DNA of 64,000 nt from Bradyrhizobium sp. CB1015 (lineage in GTDB: Bacteria > Pseudomonadota > Alphaproteobacteria > Rhizobiales > Xanthobacteraceae). Under the pieces are notes generated by a model. It saw only the letters and a list, made by a program, of their open reading frames with translations, made no database searches and had not been told where the DNA came from. The position numbers and the translations under genes were made by a program. The stretch lies in NCBI RefSeq assembly GCF_025200925.1, contig NZ_CP104174.1:1054001-1118000 (forward strand), in the 5' to 3' direction. Within the stretch, counting starts at the first letter, position 1. Each line of letters starts with the position of its first letter. Below are positions 63,375 to 64,000 of the stretch, piece by piece.

Positions 63375-64000
63375 ATGTCCATGCCTGCCCTGTTCAAGGG
63401 GCGCCTGTCGATCCCCGTGATCGGCTCGCCGCTCTTCATCATCTCGGTGCCCGATCTCGTGATCGCGCAATGCAAGGCGGGTGTGGTCGGCTCGTTTCCG
63501 GCGCTGAATGCGCGGCCGCCGGAGCTGCTCGACGAATGGCTGGCGCGGATCACCGAAGAGCTCGCGGCCTATGACCGCGCCCATCCCGACAAGCCGTCGG
63601 CGCCGTTCGCGGTGAACCAGATCGTGCACAAGTCGAACAACCGGCTCGAGCACGACATGCAGCTCTGCGCCAAGTACAAGGTGCCGATGATCATCTCCTC
63701 GCTCGGCGCCCGCGAGGAGCTGAACCAGGCCGTGCACGGCTGGGGCGGCATCATCTTCCACGACGTGATCAACCAGAAATTCGCGCACAAGGCGATCGAG
63801 AAGGGCGCCGACGGCCTGATCCTGGTCGCGGCCGGTGCCGGCGGCCATGCCGGCACCATCTCGCCGCTGGCCTTCGTGGCCGAGACGCGCAAGTGGTTCG
63901 ACGGCCCGATCGCGCTGTCGGGTGCGATCGGCAACGGCAAGGCGATCCGCGCCGCGCGCATCTTGGGGGCCGACTTCGCCTATATCGGCTCGGCCTTCAT
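63375..64000 (+). CDS. Nitronate monooxygenase-type flavoprotein (3' end cut by window)
   Basis: At least 208 residues of an FMN-dependent (beta/alpha)8 enzyme of the nitronate monooxygenase / 2-nitropropane dioxygenase family. It starts with LSIPVIGSPLFIISVPDLVIA, has GVVGSFPALNARPPELL, and the phosphate-binding AAGAGGHAGTISPLAF, then ALSGAIGNGKAIRAA. The C-terminal third lies outside the window. It oxidises nitronates to nitrite plus a carbonyl; some relatives are enoyl reductases. Confidence 0.9.
   Translation, partial: MSMPALFKGRLSIPVIGSPLFIISVPDLVIAQCKAGVVGSFPALNARPPELLDEWLARITEELAAYDRAHPDKPSAPFAVNQIVHKSNNRLEHDMQLCAKYKVPMIISSLGAREELNQAVHGWGGIIFHDVINQKFAHKAIEKGADGLILVAAGAGGHAGTISPLAFVAETRKWFDGPIALSGAIGNGKAIRAARILGADFAYIGSAF

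Overview
The window looks like a stretch of chromosome from a Bradyrhizobium-like alphaproteobacterium. The basis is the high GC content with strong third-position GC bias, the order hisD - UPF0262 - LMW phosphatase - maf - yacG - tRNA-Phe, the alphaproteobacterial regulator TrcR, an NdvA-type glucan exporter, TRAP/TAXI uptake systems, a FixK-type box, and many GC-rich palindromic repeats between genes. The genus is inferred; no rRNA or other decisive marker is present. Both end genes (hisD on the left, a nitronate monooxygenase-type protein on the right) are cut by the window.

Layout. 1-3.4 kb: histidinol dehydrogenase and housekeeping genes, ending in tRNA-Phe. 3.6-8.4 kb (minus): a three-gene TRAP transporter with an amidase and a tiny coupled membrane protein. 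8.4-11.4 kb: a possible CBS-domain remnant, a YbaK-type deacylase and a DUF1326/DUF2182 pair. 11.6-14.3 kb: a large membrane-anchored GGDEF-EAL protein. 14.3-22.5 kb: a sugar module made of a divergent LacI repressor with a perfect 20-bp operator-like palindrome, a CUT1 ABC importer and a cytoplasmic GH31 glycosidase. 22.6-25.7 kb: a compact operon of heme-barrel protein, RibD-like reductase and FAD amine oxidase. 26.5-28.1 kb: oleate hydratase. 28-34 kb: aldo/keto reductase, thioesterase, Nudix hydrolase and several exported proteins of unknown role. 34-37.7 kb: TAXI-TRAP system with DUF1850. 37.8-43.8 kb: SDR oxidoreductase, membrane protein, Na+/H+ antiporter and two tandem TPR-LprI paralogues. 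44-51.5 kb: propionyl-CoA synthetase, lipoprotein, OmpW-like porin, TrcR, IspH, ThrB, RnhA and a 1-Cys peroxiredoxin. 51.6-52.7 kb: a complete IS481-family element. 52.8-64 kb: FadD, a D,D-carboxypeptidase with an Ala/Lys/Pro tail, NdvA, an NMT1-like binding protein, HisE, DedA, aspartate ammonia-lyase and the partial flavoprotein.

Most genes are core metabolism and transport. The least explained parts are the TRAP-amidase-small-membrane-protein unit, the DUF1326/DUF2182 pair with a perfect hairpin between them, the heme-barrel/reductase/amine-oxidase operon, the tandem TPR-LprI genes, and the intergenic repeat families. One repeat family forms 157-bp elements with inverted ends, another palindrome supplies a stop codon, and a third was the target of the IS481 insertion. 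I see no CRISPR array, prophage, defence island or plasmid function.
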